Positions 25,445 to 34,348 of a stretch of 64,000 nt of DNA are shown here, piece by piece; within the stretch, counting starts at the first letter, position 1, and each line of letters begins with the position of its first letter. The stretch lies in NCBI GenBank assembly GCA_963743015.1, contig CAVUOD010000033.1, positions 1-64,000 of the forward strand, written 5' to 3'. The position numbers and the translations under genes are program-made. The notes under the pieces were generated by a model. That model was not told where the DNA came from. It did no database searches and saw nothing but the letters and a program-made list of their open reading frames with translations. Source of the DNA: CAVSRC01 sp963743015 (GTDB lineage Bacteria; Pseudomonadota; Alphaproteobacteria; Rhizobiales; Kaistiaceae).

Positions 25445-26292
25445 ACTACCGCCACGCCTTCCACGCCGGCGGCTTCGCCGATGTGGTCAAGCATGCCGTG
25501 CTGGCGCTCCTCATCGAGCGGCTGAAGCAGAAGGACACCGCCTTCCGCCTCATCGACACCCATGCCGGTGCCGGCCTGTACGATCTCGCCAGCGACGCAG
25601 CGGCGCGCTCCGGCGAATGGCGGGACGGCATCGCTCGGCTGTGGCAGCGCGACCTCCCCCCTAACCTCGCCGCCCTGCTCTCTCCCTGGCTGGCGGCGGT
25701 GACGGCGGCCAACACGCCCGGCGATATGCTGCGCTTCTATCCCGGTTCGCCGTTGATCGCCCGTCACCTCTTCCGCCGGCAGGACCGCTTGACCGCGATC
25801 GAACTGCACCCGGAGGACGCCAGGGCGCTTGCCGTCCAGTTTGCCGGCGATGTCCAGGTCCGCACCATTGCGCTCGACGGCTGGCTGGCGCTCGGCGCCT
25901 TCCTGCCGCCCAAGGAGCGGCGCGGACTGGTGCTGGTCGATCCGCCCTATGAGGAGACTGACGAATTCGAGCGCCTCACCGGCGCCTTCGCCAATGCCCA
26001 CAAGCGCTGGCCGACCGGCATCTACTGCCTGTGGTATCCGGTCAAGGATCTCGCCGCCGTCGACCGGCTGCGCGTGCGGCTGGCCAAATCCGGCATAAGC
26101 CGGCTGCTGCGGGCGGAGCTTTGCGTGCGCGAGCGCGGCGCCGGCGGCACCTTCAACGGCACCGGCCTGATCGTCTGCAATCCGCCCTGGCAGTTTGCCA
26201 AAACGCTCACCGCGCTGCTTGCCGGCCTCGTGCCGATCCTGGCGCAGGGCGACGGCGCCGGCCACACCATCGACGAAATCGCCGGGGAGTGA
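25441..26292 (+). CDS. rlmJ: 23S rRNA (adenine-2030-N6)-methyltransferase
   Basis: This is 283 residues of the RlmJ family, which methylates A2030 of 23S rRNA. MNYRHAFHAGGFADVVKHAVL is the hallmark N-terminus, DTHAGAG is the SAM-binding loop and LVDPPYEE is the catalytic DPPY motif. Translation is coupled to purN through the ATGA overlap. Full length and uninterrupted. Confidence 0.95.
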   Translation: MNYRHAFHAGGFADVVKHAVLALLIERLKQKDTAFRLIDTHAGAGLYDLASDAAARSGEWRDGIARLWQRDLPPNLAALLSPWLAAVTAANTPGDMLRFYPGSPLIARHLFRRQDRLTAIELHPEDARALAVQFAGDVQVRTIALDGWLALGAFLPPKERRGLVLVDPPYEETDEFERLTGAFANAHKRWPTGIYCLWYPVKDLAAVDRLRVRLAKSGISRLLRAELCVRERGAGGTFNGTGLIVCNPPWQFAKTLTALLAGLVPILAQGDGAGHTIDEIAGE

Positions 26293-26296
26293 CATA

Positions 26297-26567
26297 GAGC
26301 CTTTCACGGCCAGATGGGACCAATTCCGTTTCTCGACCGGCGCGGCGATCCGGCGTCGAGCCCGGCGAAGGGCGATGTGGGGCATCGGCTCAAGCCGGGA
26401 TCGGCGTTGGGCGCCCGCCGGTCGGAAACCCGAAGGGACGGGCGTTTTTGCACCATTATCGGCGCCGTCGGTCTCGGCCGTACCGCCAGTACGACCTTCG
26501 CCCGTCGGCTTGATCCTGTCGCAAAACAAGCTCCGTCGGAATGGTTCCATCTGGCTGCGAAAGGCTC
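26297..26567. mobile_element. MITE-like element with about 31-bp terminal inverted repeats
   Basis: The first 32 bases (26297-26328, GAGCCTTTCACGGCCAGATG…) and the last 31 (26537-26567, ending …GCGAAAGGCTC) are imperfect reverse complements, about 27 matching positions with one gap each. The 271-bp unit has no coding potential and fills the 345-base gap between rlmJ and 26638. TA-containing flanks (ATA|GAGCC, GGCTC|TTA) would fit a TA target duplication. Non-autonomous transposon or other palindromic repeat; no transposase is in the window. Confidence 0.5.
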
Positions 26568-26637
26568 TTACTCGCCTTGACCGGGCTCCGGGGCCGTCGC
26601 ATTGTTTCAGCCGACGAAATTCGGGGAGACGACAGCC

Positions 26638-27088
26638 ATGCTGCGCATCCTGATGGGCCTCGTGGCGCTGGGGCTTCTGGCGATCCCGGCTCAGGCCGCG
26701 GATTACTATTATGGCGGCGAGAGCTATGCGGGCGTGCCCTATGGCACGCACTTCCACCGCCTGCCGGTCTGCGGCGAGGCCAAGGTGCTGGCCAAGGTGA
26801 CCAACAAGTTCGCCTATTACGACGCACACGTCATCGGCAGCGGCCTGGTGATCGCCGATATCGGCGACATCCGCGAGACCAAGGTGAGCGTCAACGGGCC
26901 GAGCCCGATCCCGCGCCGCTATTGCCACGCCACCGCCTACTCTCTCCAACGGCAGGCGGTCCGAGTTGGTCTATCTGATCGAATTCCAGGCCGGCTTCGC
27001 TTCGATCCACTGGAACGTGCAGTCCTGCCTGCCCGGCTATGACCCCTACCGGGTCTATGGTGCCTGGTGCCGTTCCATCCGTCCGTGA
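26638..27088 (+). CDS. Secreted protein upstream of RNase T2 (one frameshift)
   Basis: The signal peptide (MLRILMGLVALGLLAIPAQAA) precedes a Tyr-rich mature region with Cys in LPVCGEA, RRYCHATAY, VQSCLPGY and AWCRSIRP, so two disulfides are likely. The frame as read degenerates after HATAY. One extra base at about 26941 explains it, since the next frame continues LSNGRRSELVYLIEFQAGFASIHWNV and ends at TGA 27086-27088. GGGAGAC lies about 8 bases before the ATG. The GTG start of RNase T2 overlaps this stop (GTGA), so the two exported proteins are translationally coupled. Function unknown; about 149 residues. Confidence 0.72.
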
Positions 27089-27723
27089 GTCTTGCCAAGC
27101 TCTTAGCGGCGTTTCTTCTGGTCGCCGCGCCGGCCTTCCTGACGGCTGCGCCGGCTTCGGCCGGCGGACGGCCGGGCGATTTCGACTTCTACGTCTTGTC
27201 GCTGTCGTGGTCGCCGACCTACTGCGCCACCGACAGCCACCCGAACCCGGCCGAATGCGACACGCCGCGCGGCTTCGTCGTCCACGGCCTGTGGCCGCAA
27301 TACGAGCACGGCTATCCGTCCGACTGCCCGTCGAACATGCCGCGCAGCGTCAGCCGGGCAACGATCGAGTCCATCGCCGACATCATGCCGAGCGCCGGGC
27401 TGGTCAATCACGAATGGCAAAAGCACGGGCTGTGCTCGGGCCTCAATCAGGCCAGCTATTTCGCCACGCTGCGCCGGGCATCGGAAGCCGTCACGCTGCC
27501 CAACGGCCTGACCGGCCGCAAGCTTGCGCCACGCGAGATCGAGCAGGCCTTCATCGCCGCCAATCCGCGCATGTCCGCGACCGGCATCGCCGTCGCCTGC
27601 CGGCGCGGCCTCCTGCAGGAAGTGCGCATCTGCCTGACCAAGGATCTCCGGTTCCGCCGCTGCCTGGAGGTCGACCGCCAGGGCTGTCACGTGCCCGAGA
27701 TCACGGTGCCGGCGGGACAGTGA
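27085..27723 (+). CDS. Ribonuclease T2 family protein (periplasmic)
   Basis: This is 212 residues: a signal peptide (to about PASAGG), then the RNase T2 fold. Both active-site boxes are intact: CAS1 FVVHGLWPQ and CAS2 HEWQKHGLC, with the catalytic His in each. Cys pairs typical of the family are present (TYCATD/AECDTP, PSDCPS/GLCSG, AVACRRG/VRICL). Such enzymes (for example E. coli RNase I) degrade RNA non-specifically in the periplasm. The GTG at 27085 is preferred because it overlaps the upstream stop and gives a clean signal peptide; GTG 27067 is also in frame. Confidence 0.92.
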   Translation: MSLAKLLAAFLLVAAPAFLTAAPASAGGRPGDFDFYVLSLSWSPTYCATDSHPNPAECDTPRGFVVHGLWPQYEHGYPSDCPSNMPRSVSRATIESIADIMPSAGLVNHEWQKHGLCSGLNQASYFATLRRASEAVTLPNGLTGRKLAPREIEQAFIAANPRMSATGIAVACRRGLLQEVRICLTKDLRFRRCLEVDRQGCHVPEITVPAGQ

Positions 27724-27738
27724 ACTGCCGGCCGGTAG

Positions 27739-27765
27739 CCCGGATGAAGCGCAGCGCAATCCGGG
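27739..27765. repeat. REP-like palindrome
   Basis: CCCGGAT (27739-27745) and ATCCGGG (27759-27765) pair around GAAGCGCAGCGCA. This is the widespread proteobacterial 'agcccggatgaagcg' repeat type. It lies just after the RNase T2 stop. Confidence 0.6.
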
Positions 27766-27795
27766 AAAGGCGTTCGCCCCGCCCCCACAAACGGA

Positions 27796-27829
27796 AACGC
27801 CCCGCAGCGGCGAACCGCGGCGGGGCGTT
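27796..27829. terminator. Bidirectional terminator between RNase T2 and outer-membrane barrel genes
   Basis: AACGCCCCGC (27796-27805) and GCGGGGCGTT (27820-27829) form a perfect 10-bp GC-rich stem flanked by A and T bases. It sits between convergent genes ending at 27723 and 27854, so it can serve both strands. Confidence 0.7.
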
Positions 27830-27853
27830 GAAGCCTTCCGGAGGCCGGGACGA

Positions 27854-28424
27854 TCAGAACTTCATCGCAACGCCAAGCATGAGGTCGTTCGAGGTCTGGC
27901 TGATATTCGCCCCGCCGACCGTCGCCGAACCGAGATCGGTGTGGCGGTATTCGAGCCGGCCGGTGACATTGCTGGTCAGCGCCGCCTCGATGCCTGCGCC
28001 CAGCGTCCAGCCGGTCCTGGTCGTCGACGCACCGGCATTCTTGATGTCGCCGAAGGCGACGCCGCCGGTGCCATAGATCAGGTAACGGTCATAGGCGTAG
28101 CCGAGACGGCCGCGCAAGCGTGGAATCCCAGCCGTTCGACTTCTGGCCGGAGCCGATGATGTCGCCTTCGAGACCGACGATCCAGTTCGGCGTGACCTGG
28201 AAGTTGTAGCCGGCGAAAGCGCCGCCCTTCCAGCCGTCGGTGGTGCCCCAGCCATAGCCGCCGCTGAGGCCGACATAGGGACCGGTCCAGTTGAAGGCCG
28301 GCGCCGGATTGTAGACTTGCGAGGCCGGCGGCGGCTGATAGGTCGGCAGGTCGGCGGCAAGCGCGATACCGGCACTGCCCACAAGTGCCAGCGCGCTAGC
28401 GCCAATGGTTCGGATGGCAAACAT
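27854..28424 (-). CDS. Outer-membrane beta-barrel protein, Omp25/Omp31-like (one frameshift)
   Basis: This is about 189 residues with a signal peptide ending GIALAAD, then LPTYQPPPA and FNWTGPYVGLSGGYGWG, the start of the 8-strand OmpA-like barrel of Hyphomicrobiales Omp25/31 porins. The second half (GRLGYAYDRYLIYGTGGVAFGD, GWTLGAGIEAALTSNVTGRLEYRHTDLG) and the terminal VAMKF (aromatic C-terminus for BAM recognition) are in another frame. One extra base near 28116 causes the break. Divergent from the SDR gene. Confidence 0.9.
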
Positions 28425-28708
28425 GTTCTACTCCTCGTTCTTGCCCGGCGACATCACGACTAGCCGCCCACGACGCCAGGCCCCCGCTTTGCTGGCCGCC
28501 ATATGCGAGCAGGAATACGGCGTAAACGTTAATGAAATACGGCCGCACGGCGGCGAATCGATGATCGATTGTGGCGTTGCATCCGTGTGACAATGCTGAC
28601 GTAACGCATTGAACTGACACGCATTTGGACATTTGCCCGGCGCGTCCTATCTAGGCTCTGTCCGGCGCCGTCCTGTCCGTCACTCTTAAATAGGGTTAAC
28701 CAAAGGTT

Positions 28709-29441
28709 ATGCCACCCGCCTCTCCCGTCGCGCTGGTAACCGGCGGTGCGCGCCGCATCGGCCGCGCCATCGTCGAGGATCTCGGCGCGCATGGCTGGGC
28801 GGTCGCCATTCACCGCAACCATTCGCGTGGCGAAGCCGAAGGCCTCGCCGCCGCCATCCGCGACAAGGGCGGGCGCGCCGCGGTCGTCACCGGCGATTTC
28901 GCCGATCCGCGACTGCCTCGCGCGGGTCGTCGGCGATGCCGCGGCAGCGCTCGGGCCGTTGACCCTGCTGGTCAACAACGCCTCGATCTTCGAAGCGGAC
29001 GCCGTCGGATCGCTCGACCGGGCACTGTGGGACCGGCAGATGGCGATCAACCTGACGGCGCCGGTGTTTCTCGCCGAGGCCTTCGCCCGGCAGCTGCCAG
29101 ACGGTGTCGAGGGCAATGTCGTCAACCTGCTCGACCAGAGCATCTGGCGGCCGACGCCCGCCAACTTCTCCTATCAGATCAGCAAGGCGGCGCTTGCCGC
29201 CGCCACCGAGAGGCTGGCCCAGGCGCTGGCGCCGCGCATCCGCGTCAACGGCATCGCCCCCGGCCCGGTGCTGCCCAGCGTGTACCAGACCGAAGACGGC
29301 TATCGCCGCCTGGTCGAGTCCACGCCGCTCCACCGCGCGCCCGACCTGACGGAATTCGGCCGCACCATCCGCTATAATGTCGAGACGCGCTCGATCACCG
29401 GCCAGGTGATCGCCCTCGACGGCGGCCAGCACCTCGGCTGA
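28709..29441 (+). CDS. SDR oxidoreductase, pteridine-reductase-like (one frameshift)
   Basis: This is a short-chain dehydrogenase of about 244 residues. TGGARRIGRAI is a Rossmann loop in the TGxxRRIG form of FolM/PTR1-type pteridine reductases rather than classical TGxxxGIG. It is followed by VNNAS, LDQ, SYQISKAAL (catalytic Tyr-Lys), NGIAPGPVLPS and C-terminal GQVIALDGGQHLG. One extra base near 28910 separates the two halves. It precedes uvrC-pgsA-moaD-moaE, the usual order in this group. Substrate is inferred from family resemblance only. Confidence 0.87.
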
Positions 29442-29455
29442 CCGGACGCAACGCC

Positions 29456-31392
29456 ATGACCGATGCAGCCACCACAGACAGCGAGCGGACGGCAGGCAAG
29501 CCGGCACCCACCGGGCCGGAGGTGATCGCCGACGCGGTCAAGCGGCTGCCCAACGGGCCCGGCGTCTATCGCATGATCGATGCCAAGGGCGCGGTGCTCT
29601 ATGTCGGCAAGGCGCGCAGCCTGAAGAAGCGGGTGCAGAACTATACGCGCGCCGCCGGCCTGCCCCTGCGCATCCAGCGCGTGATCATGGCGACCGCGGC
29701 GATGGAGTTCGTCTCGACCCGCACCGAGACCGAGGCGCTGCTGCTCGAGGCCAATCTGATCAAGCGCCTGAGGCCGCGCTACAACGTGCTGCTGCGGGAC
29801 GACAAGTCGTTCCCCTACATCCTCATCACCGGCGACCACAAGGCGCCGCAGATCGCCAAGCATCGCGGCGCGCGCACGCGCAAGGGCGACTATTTCGGCC
29901 CCTTCGCCTCGGCCGGCGCGGTCGGTCGCACGATCAACGCACTGGAGCGCGCCTTCCTGCTGCGCTCGTGCTCCGACGCGGTCTTCGACAGCCGCACGCG
30001 GCCCTGCCTGCTCTACCAGATCAAGCGCTGCTCGGCGCCGTGCACCGGCGAGATCAGCCTTGAGGACTACGGGGCGCTGGTGAAGGAGGCAAAGGACTTT
30101 CTCTCCGGGCGCAGCCAGGCTGTGCGCGCCACGCTGCAGAGTGCGATGAGCGAAGCGGCCGAGCGGCTCGACTTCGAACAGGCGGCCCGCTATCGCGACC
30201 GGCTTGCCGCCCTCTCCCACGTCCAGGGCCACCAGGGCATCAACCCGCAGACCTTCGAGGAGGCCGACCTGTTCGCCCTTCACCAGGCCGGCGGGGCGAC
30301 CTGCATCCAGGTCTTCTTCTTCCGCACCGGCCAGAACTGGGGCAACCGCGCCTACTTCCCGCGCGCCGACAAGGGACTTGAACCGGGCGCCGTGCTCGGC
30401 GCCTTCCTCGCCCAGTTCTACGAGGACAAGCCGGCGCCCAAGCTGATCCTGCTGTCGCACGATTTCGAGGAGCGGGCGCTGCTCGAAGCGGCACTGAGCG
30501 AGCGCGGCGACAGACAGGTGAGCGTGCTGGTGCCGCAGCGCGGCGAGAAGAAGGACCTGGTCGCCCATGCGCTCGCCAATGCCCGCGAGGCGCTCGGCCG
30601 CGAGCTGGCGCAGGCATCCTCGCAGCGCACGCTGCTCGAAGGCTTCGCCGAGCGCTTCGGTCTCGGCGAAGCGCCGCGCCGCATCGAGGTCTACGACAAC
30701 AGCCACATCATGGGCACCAATGCGGTCGGCGGCATGATCGTCTCCGGCCCGGACGGCTTCGTCAAAGGCCAGTACCGCAAGTTCAACATGCGCTCGGCCG
30801 ACCTCACCCCCGGCGACGACTACGCCATGATGCGCGAGATGCTCGGCCGGCGCTTTTCGCGCCTCATCAAGGAAGCCGGCCCGCGCGAGACGCCCGAGCC
30901 CGAGCCGGGCGCGACGAGGCGAGCGAGACCATCGGCCCGTGGCCCGACGTGCTGTTGATCGACGGCGGCCGCGGCCAGCTCGCCGCGGTGACCGAGACGC
31001 TCGCCGAACTTGGCATCACCGACCTGCCGCTGATCGGCGTCGCCAAGGGGCCGGACCGCGATGCCGGACGCGAGACATTCCATATCAGCGGCCGCGAGCC
31101 CTTCATGCTGCCGTCGCGCGATCCGGTGCTCTATTTCGTCCAGCGGCTGCGCGACGAGGCCCACCGCTTCGCCATCGGCTCGCACCGGGCCCGGCGCAAG
31201 TCCGACATCGCCCGCAGCCCGCTCGACGAGATCGACGGCGTCGGGCCGGCACGCAAACGCGCGCTTCTGCGCCATTTCGGCACGGCAAAGGCGGTCGGGC
31301 GGGCGGGCATCGACGATTTGCGCGCCGTGCCGGGGATTTCCGACGAAATGGCCCGGGCCATCCACGGCTTCTTCAACCAGGCCGGCGATTGA
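29456..31392 (+). CDS. uvrC: Excinuclease ABC subunit C (one frameshift)
   Basis: This is UvrC, which makes both incisions in nucleotide excision repair. The GIY-YIG nuclease (GVYRMIDAKGAVLYVGKARSLKKRV), UVR motif (AAERLDFEQAARYRDR), RNase H-like half (EVYDNSHIMGTNAVGGMIV; LLIDGGRGQLAAV) and the C-terminal helix-hairpin-helix pair (DEIDGVGPARKRALL, VPGISDEMARAI) are all there. One base is missing near 30912, in the Glu/Pro-rich linker inside the RNase H-like half; the corrected protein is about 645 residues. The start ATG 29456 lies 14 bases after the SDR stop. Confidence 0.95.
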
Positions 31393-31494
31393 CCGCACCG
31401 GGAAAAGCGCCAGATAGACGGCGGGACTGGAGTCGGCCTTCCGAACGTGCCTTCCTGTCGTCGAAGCGTTAGGATCGACCTCTAGCGTGGCGGC

Positions 31495-31511
31495 GGTGAC
31501 GGACCGTCACC
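31495..31511. promoter_or_regulatory. Near-perfect palindrome upstream of pgsA
   Basis: GGTGACGG (31495-31502) and CCGTCACC (31504-31511) flank a single A. It lies 20 bases before the pgsA ATG and could be an operator or a translational hairpin. No function is known. Confidence 0.35.
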
Positions 31512-31531
31512 CGGCCGACAGGCGAATTTTG

Positions 31532-32179
31532 ATGCACGAGACGCAGCCGATCGAGCAGACCCAGGGCGCGCGGCCTCCAAGCGGCCAGGCCCACACCTAT
31601 TCGCTGCCCAACCTGCTCACCTATTTCCGCATCATGGCCGTGCCGCTGCTGGTCCTCTTCTTCTATCTGGAGAGCACCGCCAGCCGCTGGCTGAGCTTCG
31701 CGGTGTTCATTGCCGCAACCGTATCGGATTTCTTCGACGGCTATCTTGCCCGCGCCTGGCAGCAGCAATCGTCCATCGGCCGCATCCTCGATCCGATCGC
31801 CGACAAGATCCTGGTCGCGACCGCCCTGCTCCTGCTCGTCTCCGACGGCACCATCGCCGACTGGTCGGTGCTGGCGGCGATCGTCATCCTCACCCGCGAG
31901 ATCATGGTCTCCGGCCTGCGCGAGTTCCTCGCCGAGCTGCGCGTCAGCGTGCCGGTGACCAATCTTGCCAAGTGGAAGACGACCATGCAGATGGTCGCCA
32001 TAGGCTTCCTGCTCGCCGGCCCGGCGGGCGACAAGTTGATGCGCTACTACCTCCAGGATTTCGGCCTGTTCACCTATGTCGGCCTGCTGCTCTTGTGGAT
32101 ATCGGCGCTGATCACCGTCTATACTGGCTATGATTATTTCCGCGCGGGGCTGCGCCACCTGATGGGAACCGACTCGTGA
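31532..32179 (+). CDS. pgsA: CDP-diacylglycerol-glycerol-3-phosphate 3-phosphatidyltransferase
   Basis: This is a 215-residue inner-membrane enzyme, the committed step of phosphatidylglycerol synthesis. YSLPNLLTYFRI is the standard N-terminus, and SDFFDGYLARAWQQQSSIGRILDPIADK is the CDP-alcohol phosphotransferase signature. The Lys/Arg-bearing LTREIMVSGLREFLAE…AKWKTTMQM region is specific to PgsA. ATG 31532 is preferred over the in-frame start at 31487. Its TGA overlaps the moaD GTG. Confidence 0.94.
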   Translation: MHETQPIEQTQGARPPSGQAHTYSLPNLLTYFRIMAVPLLVLFFYLESTASRWLSFAVFIAATVSDFFDGYLARAWQQQSSIGRILDPIADKILVATALLLLVSDGTIADWSVLAAIVILTREIMVSGLREFLAELRVSVPVTNLAKWKTTMQMVAIGFLLAGPAGDKLMRYYLQDFGLFTYVGLLLLWISALITVYTGYDYFRAGLRHLMGTDS

Positions 32180-32427
32180 AGCTGGTCTATTTCGCCTGGG
32201 TGCGCGAGCGCATCGGTCTCGAATCCGAGGAGGTGGCGCTGCCGGCGGACGTCCACACCACCGGCGCGCTCATCGACTGGCTGAAGACCCGCGGTCCCGG
32301 CTACGAACTGGCCCTGGCCGAGCCGCGCGCCGTGCGCGTGGCGGTCGACAAGGTCCATGCCAGCGGCGACGTGCCGATCGCAGATGCGCAGGAAGTGGCG
32401 ATCTTTCCGCCCATGACCGGCGGCTAG
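32176..32427 (+). CDS. moaD: Molybdopterin synthase sulfur carrier subunit
   Basis: This is an 83-residue ubiquitin-like beta-grasp protein. The C-terminal PPMTGG ends in the di-glycine that is thiocarboxylated to donate sulfur to precursor Z. The start is GTG at 32176, overlapping the pgsA stop as GTGA. It is followed 6 bases later by moaE, its catalytic partner. Confidence 0.93.
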   Translation: MKLVYFAWVRERIGLESEEVALPADVHTTGALIDWLKTRGPGYELALAEPRAVRVAVDKVHASGDVPIADAQEVAIFPPMTGG

Positions 32428-32433
32428 CTGATC

Positions 32434-32895
32434 ATGAGCGTGCCGGTCACTGTCCGCGTGCAGGTGGACGATTTCGACATCAACGCCGAGATAGAGCGGG
32501 TCAAGCGGGCGAGCAACGACGTCGGCGCCGTGGTCAGCTTCACCGGCGTATGCCGGGCGGAAAGCGGCCGCCTGGCGGCGCTGGAACTGGAGCATTATCC
32601 CGGCATGGCGGAGGGCGAGATCGACCGCATCGCCAAGGAAGCGGCGACGCGCTGGCCGCTTGCCGCCGTCACCGTGATCCATCGCCACGGCAGGATCGCA
32701 GCCGGCGACAACATCGTCCTGGTCGTCGTCGCCTCGCAACATCGCCATGCCGCCTTCGAAGCGGCCGGCTTCCTGATGGATTACATGAAGAACCAGGCGC
32801 CCTTCTGGAAGAAGGAGCATGTCGCCGGCGGTGCCGAAGGCGACTGGGTGGAATCCCGGCAGGCCGACGAGGACAGCGCCAGGCGCTGGCGGTAG
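32434..32895 (+). CDS. moaE: Molybdopterin synthase catalytic subunit
   Basis: This is 153 residues. GAVVSFTGVCR, ELEHYPGMAE, VIHRHGRIAAGDNIVLVVVAS, HRHAAFEAAGFLMDYMK and the catalytic lysine region APFWKKEH are as in MoaE. It forms the heterotetrameric synthase with MoaD that makes molybdopterin. Last gene of the SDR-uvrC-pgsA-moaD-moaE run; its 3' end faces the DUF930 gene. Confidence 0.95.
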   Translation: MSVPVTVRVQVDDFDINAEIERVKRASNDVGAVVSFTGVCRAESGRLAALELEHYPGMAEGEIDRIAKEAATRWPLAAVTVIHRHGRIAAGDNIVLVVVASQHRHAAFEAAGFLMDYMKNQAPFWKKEHVAGGAEGDWVESRQADEDSARRWR

Positions 32896-32899
32896 AGCC

Positions 32900-33289
32900 T
32901 CACATGTAGAGGTTGTAGCTGGCCCACTGCTCCTTGGGGATCGGCTTGCCGACCTTGTAGGTGAACGACTTCACCTGCAGATGGTCGGGCGTGGTCGTGC
33001 AGGTGAAGGCGAACTGATACCACTTGTCGCGGCTGCGCAGCGCGCCGCCGTCTCCCTTCATCTCGTCGCCCTTTATGTGCGGCGCCGCCAGGGCATCCAC
33101 GGCGGCATGCGTCGGCCTGAGGCCATTCCTGGCCTTGCTGATCTCGATCAGGGCCTGGAGATTGCACGCCTGAACGAAGCGCGTCGTCCCCGAGAGTTCC
33201 TTCAGCTGCTTGGTCAGCGATGCGTTGAACGCCGAGGCCGGCAGGATGCCGGCGAGGAGCACGGACACGGCAACAAGCAATCGTTTCAT
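32900..33289 (-). CDS. DUF930 family secreted protein
   Basis: This is 129 residues. The signal peptide (MKRLLVAVSVLLAGILPASA) is followed by the DUF930 pattern: RFVQACNLQALIEI…THAAVDALAAPHIKGDEMKGDGGALRSRDKWYQFAFTCTTTPDHLQVKSFTYKVG…W. Two Cys probably pair. DUF930 is almost confined to Hyphomicrobiales, which supports the taxonomic reading; no activity is known. The start at 33289 has GGCGGAA upstream. Confidence 0.87.
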   Translation of the reverse strand: MKRLLVAVSVLLAGILPASAFNASLTKQLKELSGTTRFVQACNLQALIEISKARNGLRPTHAAVDALAAPHIKGDEMKGDGGALRSRDKWYQFAFTCTTTPDHLQVKSFTYKVGKPIPKEQWASYNLYM

Positions 33290-33394
33290 GGGTTCCGCCC
33301 GGTATGGTTTCGTCAATTGCGGGGAAGGCCGCCGCGCGCTGCCGCGGCCGTTCGGCCCTAGTTGGGAAATTGGCCGGTTCGATGGCAGAGGCCG

Positions 33395-33817
33395 TCAGCC
33401 AACGATCTCGATGGCGGAAAACCAGTAGGCGATCTCCTCGCGCGCGGTCTCCGGTGCGTCGGAACCGTGCACCGAGTTCTCGCCGATCGAATTGGCGAAA
33501 TCCTTGCGGATGGTGCCCGGATCGGCCTTGGCCGGATCGGTCGCGCCCATGACCTCGCGGTTCTTGGCAATGGCGTTGTCGCCTTCCAGAACCTGGACGA
33601 CGGTCGGGCCGGACGACATGAAATCGCACAGTTCGTCGAAGAACGGCCGGCCCTTGTGGACGGCGTAGAAGCCTTCCGCCTGCTTGCGGCTCATCCACAC
33701 GCGCTTCTGCGCGACGATGCGAAGCCCCGCCTCCTCCAGCCGCGCGTTGATCTTGCCGGTGAGATTGCGCGCGGTCGCGTCCGGCTTGATCATCGAAAAA
33801 GTACGCTCAACAGCCAT
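33395..33817 (-). CDS. ndk: Nucleoside diphosphate kinase
   Basis: This is 140 residues that exchange the gamma-phosphate between NTPs and NDPs. ERTFSMIKPDATARN opens the fold, and the phospho-histidine is in ENSVHGSDA. The normal length of a bacterial Ndk is complete. The ATG at 33817 is fixed by the universal N-terminus; the open frame further upstream is not conserved. Confidence 0.96.
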   Translation of the reverse strand: MAVERTFSMIKPDATARNLTGKINARLEEAGLRIVAQKRVWMSRKQAEGFYAVHKGRPFFDELCDFMSSGPTVVQVLEGDNAIAKNREVMGATDPAKADPGTIRKDFANSIGENSVHGSDAPETAREEIAYWFSAIEIVG

Positions 33818-33925
33818 TTGGTCGTTCCTCACTGATTTGGCGGGATGGGAATTGGAAAGGTGGCGGGTGTATAGCCCGGCAGATCGGCGCCCGACAAGGC
33901 GGCGAACAGCCGCCAGCCGCATGGT

Positions 33926-34348
33926 TCAGAATGCGACCAGGATCGCCCCGCCGCCGATCAGCGCGATGCCCAGCCAGTTCATCAGGCTGAGCTTCTCGCC
34001 GAGAAAGAGGACGCCGAAGATCGCCACCATCACGACGCTCAGCTTGTCGATGGGCGCGACCTGGGCGGCATTGCCGATCTTGAGCGCGCGGAAATAGCAC
34101 AGCCACGAGCCGCCGGTGGCGAGCCCCGAGAGGATGAGGAACAGGTAGGTGCGCGGCGATACCGACGCCGGCGACTGCATCTCGCCGAGGCCGAGCAGGA
34201 TGGCGGCGGTGACGATCAGGATGACGATGGTGCGGATGAAGGTGGCGTAGTCGGAATTGATGCTCTCGACGCCGATCTTGGCGAAGATCGCTGTCAGCGC
34301 CGCGAAAACGGCGGCGGCGACCGCCCAGAATTGCCAACTTGCCGTCAT
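33926..34348 (-). CDS. Small EamA-type membrane protein (half-transporter)
   Basis: This is 140 residues with five hydrophobic segments and a single EamA unit (YATFIRTIVILIVTAAILL; RTYLFLILSGLATGGSWLCYFRALKIGNAAQVAPIDKLSVV; GEKLSLMNWLGIALIGGGAILVAF). Full DMT transporters carry two such units, so this probably works as a dimer. Its ATG overlaps the oxyR stop (ATGA), so it is co-expressed with oxyR. Substrate unknown. Confidence 0.85.
   Translation of the reverse strand: MTASWQFWAVAAAVFAALTAIFAKIGVESINSDYATFIRTIVILIVTAAILLGLGEMQSPASVSPRTYLFLILSGLATGGSWLCYFRALKIGNAAQVAPIDKLSVVMVAIFGVLFLGEKLSLMNWLGIALIGGGAILVAF

Noticed and set aside
26293..26637. Possible structured ncRNA gene in the gap after rlmJ
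   Set aside because: The terminal inverted repeats and imperfect ends fit a mobile or REP-like element better; no promoter or terminator pair is visible.
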